In this document: positions 14,967-23,512 of the stretch, one piece after another
How the letters are laid out: each line of letters opens with the position of its first letter
Numbering within the stretch: the stretch's first letter is position 1
Origin: Actinomycetes bacterium
GTDB lineage: Bacteria > Actinomycetota > Acidimicrobiia > Acidimicrobiales > Microtrichaceae
NCBI GenBank assembly: GCA_023389745.1
Contig: JAEWED010000061.1
Span: forward strand, 1-27,515
Length of the DNA: 27,515 nt
Reading direction: 5' to 3'
Made by a program: the position numbers and the translations under genes
Notes under the pieces: model-generated
What the model saw: only the letters and a program-made list of their open reading frames with translations
What the model was told of the DNA's origin: nothing
Database searches by the model: none

Positions 14967-14985
14967 AACGCGCCGGGAGGCTCGA

Positions 14986-15618
14986 ATGTCCGACAACCAG
15001 CTCACCCCACGGCAGCAGGAGATCCTGGTCTTCATCGAGCGCACCGTCGGCGAGCGGGGCTATCCGCCCTCGGTTCGGGAGATCGGCAACGCCGTCGGCC
15101 TGGCCTCGCCGTCCACGGTGCACAGCCATCTCGACACCCTGCAGAAGCTCGGCTACCTGCGTCGTGACCCGACCAAGCCGCGGGCCATCGAGGTCACGGC
15201 CGACACCGCGAGCGGCACCACGGCCGAGCGCCGGCCGACCCGCCACGTACCCCTCGTCGGCGACGTCGCCGCCGGTGTCGGCGTGCTCGCGCAGGAGCAG
15301 GTCGAGGAGCTGGTCCCCCTCCCCGCCGACTTCACCGGCGACGGCGAGCTGTTCATGCTGCGGGTGCGTGGCGAGTCGATGATCGACGCCGGCATCCTCG
15401 ACGGCGACTTCATCGTCGCCCGTGTGCAGACCAAGGTCACCAACGGCGACGTCGTCGTGGCGGGCATCCCCGGCGACGAGGCCACGGTGAAGACCTATCT
15501 CCGTCGCGACGGTCAGGTCGTGCTCGAGCCGTCCAACCCGACGATGGAGCCGATGCACTTCGACCCGTCCGAGGTCCAGGTGTACGGCAAGGTCGTCACG
15601 GTGCTGCGCAAGCTCTGA
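14986..15618 (+). CDS. lexA: SOS repressor LexA
   Basis: A 210-aa repressor: N-terminal winged helix-turn-helix (LTPRQQEIL at the start, SPSTVHSHL recognition helix around 41-49) and a C-terminal S24 autoprotease domain. The self-cleavage bond is Ala96-Gly97, Ser131 in GESM is the nucleophile and Lys169 the general base. RecA filaments trigger cleavage; recA is in the same window. The ATG at 14986 has GGGAGG 5 nt upstream; the frame is open further upstream but through the operator boxes. Four LexA boxes precede it, indicating autoregulation and shared control with the divergent LysM gene. It converges with dapD, 15 bp away. Confidence 0.98.
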   Translation: MSDNQLTPRQQEILVFIERTVGERGYPPSVREIGNAVGLASPSTVHSHLDTLQKLGYLRRDPTKPRAIEVTADTASGTTAERRPTRHVPLVGDVAAGVGVLAQEQVEELVPLPADFTGDGELFMLRVRGESMIDAGILDGDFIVARVQTKVTNGDVVVAGIPGDEATVKTYLRRDGQVVLEPSNPTMEPMHFDPSEVQVYGKVVTVLRKL

Positions 15619-15633
15619 GCACCGCCACCCGCC

Positions 15634-16776
15634 TCAGTTCGAGTGCAGCGCGGCGTTCAGGCCCTCGGACCAGGCGCCGCTGCGGGGCAGGACCTCGACG
15701 GCGCCGGTCGCCGAGTTGCGTCGGAACAGCAGGTCGTCGGAGCCGTTGAGCTCCTTGGCCTTGGCGGTGGTGCCGTCGGGCAGGGTCACGATCGTGCCGG
15801 CGGTGACGTACAGGCCGGCTTCGACGACGCAGCGGTCACCGAGCGAGATGCCGATGCCGGCGTTCGCTCCGAGCAGGCAGTTCGAGCCGACCGAGATGAC
15901 CTCCTTGCCGCCACCCGACAGGGTGCCCATGATCGAGGCGCCACCGCCGATGTCGGAGTCCGCGCCCACGACGACGCCGGCGGAGATGCGCCCCTCGACC
16001 ATCGCATTGCCGAGCGTGCCGGCGTTGAAGTTCACGAAGCCCTCGTGCATCACCGTCGTGCCCTCGGCAAGATGCGCGCCCAGGCGCACCCGGTCCGCAT
16101 CGGCGATGCGCACGCCGGTCGGCATCACGTAATCGACCATGCGGGGGAACTTGTCGATCGAGTGCACCGACACCGCCGTGCCGGAGGCACGCAGACGGAC
16201 ACGTGCCGCTTCGAACGACGCGACGTCGCAGGGGCCCTCGCTGGTCCACACGACGTTGGAGAGCAGCCCGAACTGACCGTCCAGGTTCAGCCCGTGAGGT
16301 GCCACCAGGCGGTGCGACAGCAGGTGCAGCCGCAGGTAGACGTCGTGAGCGTCGACCGGCGCCTCGTCGAGGTCCGCGAGGAAGGTGACGATCGCGGCGG
16401 TGCGAACCGGCAGGGACGGCGTCGAGGGAGCGGCCGCGGCCAACTGCGAGAGCACCCGCAGGTTGGGATGGTCGTCGCCGTCGTCGAGCATCGGTGCGCA
16501 GCGGGCGAGGATCTCGGCGAGGTGCGCGGCGGTGAGCTCGTAGGTCGCCGCTCCCCCGTCGTGCCCGACGACGTCGGCGACGATGGCCGCCGAACCGAGG
16601 TTCTGGTCGAGGTTGACCACCGGGAACCACGAGTCGAGCACCGCGCCGTCCGCGTCGGCGAAGGTGGCGGTGCCGATGCCGAACGCCCGTGGCTCGGCGT
16701 AGCCGTCGCGTCCGCGCAGCGTGGCGACCAGCTCCAGGAACTCGTCACGATCGGCAGGGCGAAGGGCGGGGCTCAC
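15634..16776 (-). CDS. dapD: 2,3,4,5-tetrahydropyridine-2,6-dicarboxylate N-succinyltransferase
   Basis: A 380-aa acyltransferase that succinylates tetrahydrodipicolinate in the lysine/diaminopimelate pathway. The C-terminal part is a left-handed beta helix of hexapeptide repeats: RLGAHLAEGTTVMHEGFVNF, then IGGGASIMGTLSGGG and LLGANAGIGISLGDRC. The longer N-terminal domain marks the actinobacterial DapD type rather than the 270-aa proteobacterial one. The GTG at 16776 has GGAGGA 5-6 nt upstream. It begins 56 bp after the dapE stop and has its own TACGCT -10-like hexamer at 16815-16810. The same frame runs open into dapE, but that extension is a shadow. Confidence 0.95.
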   Translation of the reverse strand: MSPALRPADRDEFLELVATLRGRDGYAEPRAFGIGTATFADADGAVLDSWFPVVNLDQNLGSAAIVADVVGHDGGAATYELTAAHLAEILARCAPMLDDGDDHPNLRVLSQLAAAAPSTPSLPVRTAAIVTFLADLDEAPVDAHDVYLRLHLLSHRLVAPHGLNLDGQFGLLSNVVWTSEGPCDVASFEAARVRLRASGTAVSVHSIDKFPRMVDYVMPTGVRIADADRVRLGAHLAEGTTVMHEGFVNFNAGTLGNAMVEGRISAGVVVGADSDIGGGASIMGTLSGGGKEVISVGSNCLLGANAGIGISLGDRCVVEAGLYVTAGTIVTLPDGTTAKAKELNGSDDLLFRRNSATGAVEVLPRSGAWSEGLNAALHSN

Positions 16777-16832
16777 GGTGTTCCTCCAGGGGGTCGACTC
16801 GACCCGAGGAGCGTAGAGCCTGGCTCGGCGAC

Positions 16833-17915
16833 TCAGGGACCCGTGGCCAGCAGGTCGTCGAGCGCGGCGAAGGTGCGATCCAACGAGGCGCGTTCGACGC
16901 GCTCCTCGGCGGTGTGGGCGAGCGTCGCCTGGCCCGGTCCGAGGTTGACCGCAGGGATGCCGTGCTCGGCGAAGCGAGCCACGTCGGTCCATCCGAGCTT
17001 GCTGCGGATGCCGAGGCCGTGACGCTCGACGAGGGCCTCGATGCACGGGTGGTCGAGTGCGGGATAGGCCGCCGGAGCGACGTCGAGCAGCTCGAGGGTG
17101 TCGCCCTCTTCGAGATGCGGCGCGAGCAGCTCGCGCACGTGGGCCTCGGCCTCTGCCGGTGACCGATCCGGTGCGAACCGGTGACCCAGCTCGAGCACCG
17201 CTCGGTCGGGCACGACGTTGCCCGCCACTCCGCCGTCGACGCTGACGACCTGGAGGGCCTCGTGGAACTCGCAGCCGAGCAGCACCGGTCGGCGGGGTTC
17301 GTCCGCGGCGATCGTCGTGAGCACCGGGGCGAGGCGGTGGATGGCGTTGCGCCCCATCCAGGCTCGGGCCAGGTGGGCCCGAGCGCCCTGCAGGGTGAGG
17401 CGGAACCGCATCGAGCCCTGGCAACCGGCCTCGATCTCGCCGTCGGTCGGTTCGCCCAGCACGGCGACGTCGCCCTCGAGCAGGTCGGGGCGCTGCTCGA
17501 AGAGCTCCCCGAGACCGCTGTGCACCGCGGCGACCTCTTCCCGGGCGTAGAACACGTAGGTCACGTCGACGGCGGGCTCGGGGCGGGTGCGGGCCAGCTC
17601 GAGCATGACGGCCAGGCCGGCCTTCATGTCGGCGGAGCCGAGTCCCCACAGCACGTTGCCCTCGATGTGGGGCGTTGCGTTGCCGTTCGCCGGGACCGTG
17701 TCGGTGTGGCCGGCGAGCACGACCCGGACGGGCCGGTCCAGCGTCGTGCGTGCCACCAGGTTGTCGCCGACGCGGGTCACCTCGAGGTGCGGCAGCGCCC
17801 GCAGCTCACGTTCGATCACCTCGGTGATCTGCTGCTCTTCGAAGCTCTCCGAGGCGATGCCGACCAGCGCGGCGGTGCGCTCGAGCAGATCGACCCGGTC
17901 CGGGACGTCAGCCAT
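16833..17915 (-). CDS. dapE: Succinyl-diaminopimelate desuccinylase
   Basis: A 360-aa zinc metallopeptidase (M20 family) that removes succinate from N-succinyl-LL-diaminopimelate. Metal/catalytic blocks are AGHTDTVP (His70 and catalytic Asp72), GLGSADMKAG (Asp96, bridging the metals), YAREEVA (the paired catalytic and metal Glu) and LGEPTDGEIEAGCQGS; SKLGWTDVARFAEHGIPAVNLGPG is the C-terminal block, with the last His ligand in TLAHTAEE. The ATG at 17915 fits the family start; a GTG 30 bp upstream is possible. It lies 42 bp after the proline-rich protein gene and just before dapD, so both central succinylase steps sit together. Confidence 0.95.
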   Translation of the reverse strand: MADVPDRVDLLERTAALVGIASESFEEQQITEVIERELRALPHLEVTRVGDNLVARTTLDRPVRVVLAGHTDTVPANGNATPHIEGNVLWGLGSADMKAGLAVMLELARTRPEPAVDVTYVFYAREEVAAVHSGLGELFEQRPDLLEGDVAVLGEPTDGEIEAGCQGSMRFRLTLQGARAHLARAWMGRNAIHRLAPVLTTIAADEPRRPVLLGCEFHEALQVVSVDGGVAGNVVPDRAVLELGHRFAPDRSPAEAEAHVRELLAPHLEEGDTLELLDVAPAAYPALDHPCIEALVERHGLGIRSKLGWTDVARFAEHGIPAVNLGPGQATLAHTAEERVERASLDRTFAALDDLLATGP

Positions 17916-17957
17916 CGAGGGCACTCGGGCGCGCCGCAGCGGCACCGGACCGAGGCA

Positions 17958-18818
17958 TCAGGCCTGGCCGGGCGGAGGCGGCGGGGGCGGCGTGTCCGGG
18001 CCCTGCGGCGGGGTGGCCGGCGGGGGCGGCGGAGCGGACGGCGCCGGAGGAGGCGGGGTGCTCGGTGCGGGCGGTGCGGGCGGAGGTGGGGTGCTGGGTG
18101 CGGGCGGGGCGCTCGGCATCGGCGGCGGGGCGCCGGGGGTGGCAGGCGGGGCCATCGGGGGCGGCGTCATCGCCGGCGGAGGCGGGGTGTAACCCGCGGG
18201 CGGCACCGCACCACCGCCGGGCGGGGGCGGGGTCGGGGCGCCCGGCACGCCGCCGTAGGCCGACGGAGCGCCGCCGACGGGACGGTTCTTCTTCCACTTC
18301 GACCGCTGGACCAGACCGACGATCAACAGGATGAGCCCGATGAAGAAGAGCACGGCACCGATGCCCAGACCGGCGAGCCCGGTGACGATCTTGTCGAGGT
18401 TGAACGAGACGACGACGTACTCACCGGTGGCGCCGCCCTCTTCGCCGCAGCGCACGAAGTAGTCCTGGCCCGACTCGGTGTCGAACTCGAAGGCGAGGTC
18501 GAAGCTGCGTCCGTCGAGGTCGACGTTGGCCGAGGTGCCTTCGCTGGGCGACGAGAACTCGATCGGCGTGCCGTCGGCCGACTCGCCCTGGCACACGGTC
18601 GAGGACTGGGTGCTCAGGATGATCGACGAGTCGCCCGTGGCACGGAACGTGGTCTCGTTCCCGAGCGGCGTCAGACCGGCGTCGTCGGCGACGTCGGCGA
18701 TGTCGCTCGCGAACCCGACGAGCGACGTGCAGCCGTAGCCGCAACCGCCGAGCGCGAGGACCAGGAGCACGACTCCGGCGAGGAGCAGTCCCTTCGGTGC
18801 TTTGGTCTGGTCAGCCAC
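17958..18818 (-). CDS. Proline-rich two-pass membrane protein of unknown function
   Basis: A 286-aa protein. Residues 9-27 form a membrane segment with nearby cysteines (GGCGYGC), residues about 45-140 form an outside domain with two further cysteines (VCQGES, VRCGEE) and beta-strand character, about 145-168 is a second membrane segment, then SKWKKNRP leads to an inside tail of about 110 residues made mainly of Pro, Ala and Gly. The DNA for this tail is low-complexity GGCGG. The topology resembles small actinobacterial proteins with proline-rich tails that may scaffold others. The GTG start has AGGAAGG upstream. It lies 72 bp from dapC and 42 bp before dapE; there is no clear link to lysine synthesis. 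Confidence 0.8.
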   Translation of the reverse strand: MADQTKAPKGLLLAGVVLLVLALGGCGYGCTSLVGFASDIADVADDAGLTPLGNETTFRATGDSSIILSTQSSTVCQGESADGTPIEFSSPSEGTSANVDLDGRSFDLAFEFDTESGQDYFVRCGEEGGATGEYVVVSFNLDKIVTGLAGLGIGAVLFFIGLILLIVGLVQRSKWKKNRPVGGAPSAYGGVPGAPTPPPPGGGAVPPAGYTPPPPAMTPPPMAPPATPGAPPPMPSAPPAPSTPPPPAPPAPSTPPPPAPSAPPPPPATPPQGPDTPPPPPPPGQA

Positions 18819-18890
18819 GATGTGCGGTCCCTTCCTCGTGCACCGGCGGGCGTCGCCGCGGCGCGTACGGACGTTCTCAGTATGGCGGTG

Positions 18891-20027
18891 TCATCGAGGT
18901 GCCCGGTGGATGATGGCGTCGATGCGCTCGTCGGGCTGCACCACCGCGATGCGCACGTACCCAGGGTGAGCGGGTCCGTAGAACTCACCGGGGCTGACGA
19001 CGACGCCGAGCTCGGCGGCGAGGCGCTCCGCGAGTCCCCACGCGTCACCCTCGGGTGCCGGCACCCAGAGGTAGAAGCCGCCCCCGGGCAGCGGGGCGTC
19101 GAGCCCCAGACCGCCGAGCACGTCGGCCATCGCCCGGAGCCGGCTGCGGTACCGGTCTCGTTGCAGGTCGACCTCGCGCTGGTCGCCGAGTGCCACGACC
19201 GCGGCGGCCTGGGCCGGACCCGGCACCATGAAACCGGCGTGCTTGCGGACCTCGCTCAGGTAGGCGACCAGCTCCGGGTCACCCACGTAGAAGCCCACCC
19301 GCAGGCCGGCGAGGTTGGAGCGCTTCGACAGGGAGTGCACGGCGACCACGCCCTCATGGCCCGAGGCCAGGATCGTCGCACCGGGCGCCTGGTCGGCGAC
19401 CGCCGCGTCGCCCTCCCAGGTGAACTCGGCGTAGCACTCGTCGGAGAACACCGGCACGCCATGGGTCCGACCCCAGGCCGCGACGGCGGACAGGTCGTCG
19501 AGGCCCCCGGTGGGGTTCGCGGGCGTGTTGCTCCACAGGCACAGCGCCCGTTCGGCGTCACCGGGGTCGATCGTGCTCAGGTCGAGCCGCCACTGGTCGT
19601 CGACGGCCACCGGTACCGCCCGGCACCCGGCGAGCTGCGCACCCATGGCATAGGACGGGTAGCTGACCTCGGGGTACAGCACGGTGTCGCGCGACGGGTC
19701 GCGCAGGCGCAGCCAGTGCGGCAGCCCGGCGACGAGCTCCTTGGAGCCGATGCAGGCGGCGACGTCCGCCGGCGACACCTCGACGCCGAAGCGTCGATCG
19801 AACCACCCTGCGACCGCCTCGCGTAGTGCGGGAGTGCCGATCGACGGCGGGTAGCCGCGTTCGGTCCCGGACCCGGCGAGCGCGCGGAGCACCGCGGCGG
19901 ACGGCGGATCGCACGGCGTGCCGATCGACAGGTCGATCGCTCCCCCGTCGTGTGCCCGGGCCCGTTCGATCAGCGGCGCCAGTCGGTCGTAGGGGTACGG
20001 CGGCGGAACGAAGCCCGCTGCGCTCAC
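18891..20027 (-). CDS. dapC: Succinyldiaminopimelate transaminase
   Basis: A 378-aa class I/II aminotransferase. Blocks include IDLSIGTPCDPP (substrate loop), YPPSIGTPALREAV, NTPANPTGG, FSDECYAEFTWEG and SLSKRSNLAGLRVGF, where the first Lys should bind PLP. The sequence type, together with dapD, dapE and dapF nearby, points to N-succinyl-LL-2-amino-6-ketopimelate as substrate, although related aminotransferases are hard to separate without comparison. The start GTG overlaps the hflX stop as GTGA, indicating translational coupling. Confidence 0.9.
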   Translation of the reverse strand: MSAAGFVPPPYPYDRLAPLIERARAHDGGAIDLSIGTPCDPPSAAVLRALAGSGTERGYPPSIGTPALREAVAGWFDRRFGVEVSPADVAACIGSKELVAGLPHWLRLRDPSRDTVLYPEVSYPSYAMGAQLAGCRAVPVAVDDQWRLDLSTIDPGDAERALCLWSNTPANPTGGLDDLSAVAAWGRTHGVPVFSDECYAEFTWEGDAAVADQAPGATILASGHEGVVAVHSLSKRSNLAGLRVGFYVGDPELVAYLSEVRKHAGFMVPGPAQAAAVVALGDQREVDLQRDRYRSRLRAMADVLGGLGLDAPLPGGGFYLWVPAPEGDAWGLAERLAAELGVVVSPGEFYGPAHPGYVRIAVVQPDERIDAIIHRAPR

Positions 20028-21535
20028 GGAGTCCCGCCTCTGCCCGAGGCGAACGCCGCGCCCGCCGCGTCGGTGGCATCGGGGTCGGTGACATCGGGGT
20101 CGGTGACATCGGCGTCGGGGGCATCGGGGTCGGGTGCGCCGGTGAGGAACGGCTCGAAGCGGCCGATCTCGGTGCGGTCGATCCTGGCCGACACCGTGAC
20201 ACCCCGCTCGTCCGCGGTCTCGGAGAGCACCTCACCGGAGCGGTGCAGCGCGGCGAGGACGTCACCGCGTTCGTAGGGGACGAACATCTCGACAGCCGGC
20301 ATCAGCGAGCGCAGACGATCACCGATGCGCAGCAGCAAGTCGTCGACGCCCTCGCCGGTGCGCGCCGAGATCGCGACCGACCCCGGATGCTCCGCGGCGA
20401 GCCGTGCCGGCTCGTCGGACATGTCGGCCTTGTTGAACACGAGCAGCTCGGGCAGGTCACCGCCGCCGATCTGCGAGATCACGTCACGCACCGCGGCGAT
20501 GTTGCCCATGGGGTCGGCGCCGGCACCATCGACGACATGCACGAGCAGATCACCCTCGTTCACGACGTCGAGGGTGGACGCGAACGCCTGGACCAGCTGG
20601 TGGGGCAGCTTCCGCACGAAGCCCACGGTGTCGGTCAGCAGCACCGCTTCTCCCCCGGGCAGCTGCAGGCGACGCGTCGTCGCGTCGAGCGTCGCGAACA
20701 GACGGTCCTCGACCAGGACACCTGCCTCGGTCAGTCGGTTCAGCAAGGTGGACTTGCCTGCGTTCGTGTACCCGACGATGACGACGTGGCGCAGGCTCGA
20801 GCGTCGCCGGGCCTTGCGCTGGGTGTCGCGGTGGTGGGCGATCTGGCGGAGGTCCGCCTCGAGCTTGTGGATCAGACGGGTGATCCGGCGTCGATCGATC
20901 TCGAGCTGGGTCTCACCGGGTCCACGTCGGGTGCCCACGCCACCGGCCTGCTGCGACATCGAACCGCCCTTGCCCCGCAGCCGTGGCAACCGGTACCGGA
21001 ACAGCGCGAGCTGGACCTGCGCCTTGCCCTCCTGGCTGTGGGCGTTCTGGGCGAAGATGTCGAGGATCACCGCGGTGCGGTCGATCGCCGTACGACCGAG
21101 CTGCTTCTCGAGGTTGTACTGCTGGGCGGGGGTGAGCTCGTCGTCGAAGACGACGGTGTCGCAGTCCGTCGCCAGCGCGAGCTGCTTGATCTCCTCGACC
21201 TTGCCCTTGCCGACGTAGGTCGCGGCATCGGGGCTGAGGCGGCGCTGCACGACCCGGGCCACCACATCGGCACCGGCGGTGTCGACGAGCAGCTCGAGCT
21301 CGTCGAGGGACTCCTCGACCGCCTCGTCGTCGTAGGGCGGAAAGCTCACGCCGACGACGATGATGCGCTCGCGGAACGTCCGCTCGATGAACGCCGAGGT
21401 CTCGCCGCCGAACTCCCCGAAGCCACCGCGGTGCGTCTCGTCGACCGACGCGGTCTCGTGCGGCCCCGGCTCGTGCTGGTGGGTGCTGTCGGGCGCGGTC
21501 TCGTGCTGGGAGCGGTCGTCGGGCCGGTCGGTCAC
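20024..21535 (-). CDS. hflX: Ribosome-associated GTPase HflX
   Basis: A 503-aa TRAFAC GTPase. The N-terminal HflX domain (about 60-220) contains TYVGKGKVEE and FDDELTPAQQYNLEK, followed by a coiled linker with the GPGETQLEIDRR signature. The G domain has GYTNAGKST (G1), LTDTVGF (G3) and NKAD (G4). HflX splits stalled 70S ribosomes under stress. The N-terminal 45 residues are His/Glu/Thr-rich and the C-terminus ends in acidic five-residue repeats. The GTG at 21535 overlaps the dapF stop as GTGA and has GAGG 7 nt upstream. The open frame continues into dapF only as a shadow. Confidence 0.96.
   Translation of the reverse strand: MTDRPDDRSQHETAPDSTHQHEPGPHETASVDETHRGGFGEFGGETSAFIERTFRERIIVVGVSFPPYDDEAVEESLDELELLVDTAGADVVARVVQRRLSPDAATYVGKGKVEEIKQLALATDCDTVVFDDELTPAQQYNLEKQLGRTAIDRTAVILDIFAQNAHSQEGKAQVQLALFRYRLPRLRGKGGSMSQQAGGVGTRRGPGETQLEIDRRRITRLIHKLEADLRQIAHHRDTQRKARRRSSLRHVVIVGYTNAGKSTLLNRLTEAGVLVEDRLFATLDATTRRLQLPGGEAVLLTDTVGFVRKLPHQLVQAFASTLDVVNEGDLLVHVVDGAGADPMGNIAAVRDVISQIGGGDLPELLVFNKADMSDEPARLAAEHPGSVAISARTGEGVDDLLLRIGDRLRSLMPAVEMFVPYERGDVLAALHRSGEVLSETADERGVTVSARIDRTEIGRFEPFLTGAPDPDAPDADVTDPDVTDPDATDAAGAAFASGRGGTP
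20069..20137 (-). repeat. 15-bp repeat in the hflX tail
   Basis: Imperfect 15-bp units such as GACCCCGATGTCACC encode DPD[VA]T/DPDAP pentapeptides at the HflX C-terminus. The boundaries are approximate. The composition resembles the lgt tail repeat. Confidence 0.7.
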
Positions 21536-22326
21536 GCGTGGACCTCGGCGACGAAGACCGACGGGCCGGTCAGCAGCAGCGTGTCGTCGGTGACGTCCAC
21601 CACGGCGGCGCCGCCGGGCATGGCGACCTCGACGTGCTCGCCGACCAGTCCCCAGGAGTGGGCGGCCGCGACCGCAGCCGTCGCCCCCGAACCGCACGCC
21701 TCGGTGACGCCGGCGCCTCGTTCCCAGACCCGCAGCGTCATGCGGTCCGCGGCCCGGACGTCGACGAAGTGCACGTTGATGCCGTCGGCGTACTCGGCCT
21801 CGAGGCGTGCCCCGTCGGCGGCCAGGTCGACCGCGTGCGGGTCCTCGACGTGCAGCACCAGGTGCGGGTTGCCGATGTCGAGCGTGGCCCGGTGCAGCGC
21901 CGCGTAGGCCACCGATGCCGGCTCCAGCGACGGGCCCGGTCGGACCTGCCCCATGTCGACCTGGATCCAGACCTCGCCGTCGGCATCGCCGCGCACGGTC
22001 CGCAGCGCCCGGACACCTCCGGCGGTCTCGATGCGAAGGCTGCCCTCGCTGCGACCCGCGGCACGCAACAGCGCCTGGGCCAGGCATCGGATGCCGTTGC
22101 CGGAGATCTCGGCCTCGGACCCGTCCGCGTTGAGCAGCACCATGCAGGCGTCGTCGCCCTCTTCGGACGGCTCCAGACCGAGGATCAGTCCGTCCGCTCC
22201 GACGCCGCGACGCCGATCGCACAGGGCGCGCGCCACCGCCGGATCAGGTGCCAGGCCGGGGTTGTCCTGTGCCAGGGCCACCAGGAAGTCGTTCCCGAGG
22301 CCGTGGTGCTTGGTCATGCGCAACAC
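21532..22326 (-). CDS. dapF: Diaminopimelate epimerase
   Basis: A 264-aa cofactor-free racemase that converts LL- to meso-diaminopimelate for lysine and peptidoglycan. KHHGLGNDF near the N-terminus, the catalytic Cys81 in SGNGIRC and Cys211 in TEACGSGA are all present, with NADGSEAE and NPHLVLHV as further family blocks. The GTG at 22326 is preferred to ATG 22317 because GGAG lies 7 nt upstream and MLRMTKHHGLGNDF is the usual N-terminal length. The gene is separated from miaA by 160 bp containing a TACGGT hexamer about 54 nt before the start, so it may have its own promoter in addition to read-through. The stop overlaps the hflX start. Confidence 0.96.
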   Translation of the reverse strand: MLRMTKHHGLGNDFLVALAQDNPGLAPDPAVARALCDRRRGVGADGLILGLEPSEEGDDACMVLLNADGSEAEISGNGIRCLAQALLRAAGRSEGSLRIETAGGVRALRTVRGDADGEVWIQVDMGQVRPGPSLEPASVAYAALHRATLDIGNPHLVLHVEDPHAVDLAADGARLEAEYADGINVHFVDVRAADRMTLRVWERGAGVTEACGSGATAAVAAAHSWGLVGEHVEVAMPGGAAVVDVTDDTLLLTGPSVFVAEVHA

Positions 22327-22486
22327 GTGCTCGCTCCAGAGGTGCCCGCTGCCGCGGCGGTGCGGCGAAGGGGCGGAACCACCGTAGCGGGGCCGACGCA
22401 GCGTTCCGGACCGGGTTTCGGTCGATCGGCGCCGTTCCTCGGCCCGTGACGGGTCACCCGCGGCGGGGCCGGAGCACCGAGGGCGC

Positions 22487-23512
22487 TCAGCTCGCAGCGC
22501 GGTGCCAGTGGCGGTCGAGCGCGTCGAGCACCTGGGACGGATCGCCGGTGTGCTCGAACCACTCGATGCGCGGGTCCCGGCGGAACCAGCGGATCTGACG
22601 CACCCCGAACTGGCGTGTGCGGTCGATCGCCAGCCGCAGCGCCTCGTCGAGGTCGCGCTCGCCCCGAAGGTGCTCGGCGAGCTCCCGGTAGCCGAGCGCC
22701 TGGGCGGCGGTGCGCGACATCGGCTCGGGTCGGGCGAGCAGTGCACGGACCTCGTCGAGGAACCCTGCCGCGATCTGCGCCTCGTACCTGGCCTCGACGC
22801 GGGCGGCGAGCAGCGTCCGGTCGATCTGCAACCCGGTCAGCACGAACGGCGTGTCCGGGTACGCGTCCAGCCCCGGACCGAAGCTCGAGAACGGCCTGCC
22901 GGATCCGACGGTGACCTCGAGGGCGCGCAGCACCCGGCGACGGTTGCCCGGCTCGATCCGCGAGGCTGCGACCGGGTCGAGCTCGCGCAGCCGTGCGAGC
23001 AGCACGTCGGTGCGGGGCTCGGTGTCGAGCTCGGCGGACACCTCGGGGAACCGCCCGGGAAGCTCGAGACCGTCGACGAGCGCCTGGACGTACAGGCCGG
23101 TGCCGCCGACCACGATCGCCGCGCCGCCGCGGGACTCGACGTCGTCGAGCACGGCGTTCGCCGCAGCCCGGAACTCGGCGACCGAGTACTCCTCGTGGGG
23201 GTCGACGACGTCGACGAGGTGGTGCGGCACCTCGTCGCGCTCGGCGGCGGTCGGGCTCGCGGTCCCGATGTCCATGCCGCGGTACACCTGCATCGAGTCG
23301 ACGGTGACGATCTCGACGAGCTCACCGCGCGACCGGCGACGGCGGGCCAGCTGCAGTGCGACCGACGACTTCCCCGACGCGGTCGGCCCCACGAGCACCA
23401 GGTGGTGGCCGGCCCGTCGTTCGGTGCCGGACCCGCTCACGGCGTCGGCGGTCGCGTCGGCATCCCGGGCGTCGTTGTTCCCGATGGGGTCGTCCACGGG
23501 TGTGCTGCTCAC
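22487..23512 (-). CDS. miaA: tRNA dimethylallyltransferase
   Basis: A 341-aa enzyme that transfers dimethylallyl to N6 of adenosine-37 in tRNAs reading UNN codons. The P-loop is GPTASGKSS (42-50), then DSMQVYRGMDIGTA, GGTGLYVQAL and QALGYRE with RQIRWFRRD near the C-terminus. The protein has about 35 extra N-terminal residues (Asp/Ala-rich) if the GTG at 23512 is used; this start overlaps the upstream stop as GTGA, so I keep it, but an internal GTG near 23440 would give a more usual length. The product is the substrate for MiaB two genes upstream. Confidence 0.95.
   Translation of the reverse strand: MSSTPVDDPIGNNDARDADATADAVSGSGTERRAGHHLVLVGPTASGKSSVALQLARRRRSRGELVEIVTVDSMQVYRGMDIGTASPTAAERDEVPHHLVDVVDPHEEYSVAEFRAAANAVLDDVESRGGAAIVVGGTGLYVQALVDGLELPGRFPEVSAELDTEPRTDVLLARLRELDPVAASRIEPGNRRRVLRALEVTVGSGRPFSSFGPGLDAYPDTPFVLTGLQIDRTLLAARVEARYEAQIAAGFLDEVRALLARPEPMSRTAAQALGYRELAEHLRGERDLDEALRLAIDRTRQFGVRQIRWFRRDPRIEWFEHTGDPSQVLDALDRHWHRAAS

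Noticed and set aside
15634..17649. Apparent 671-aa fusion across dapD and dapE
   Set aside because: Only the last 380 residues are DapD; the upstream part is out of frame with dapE and has no domain, and a strong GGAGGA precedes GTG 16776.
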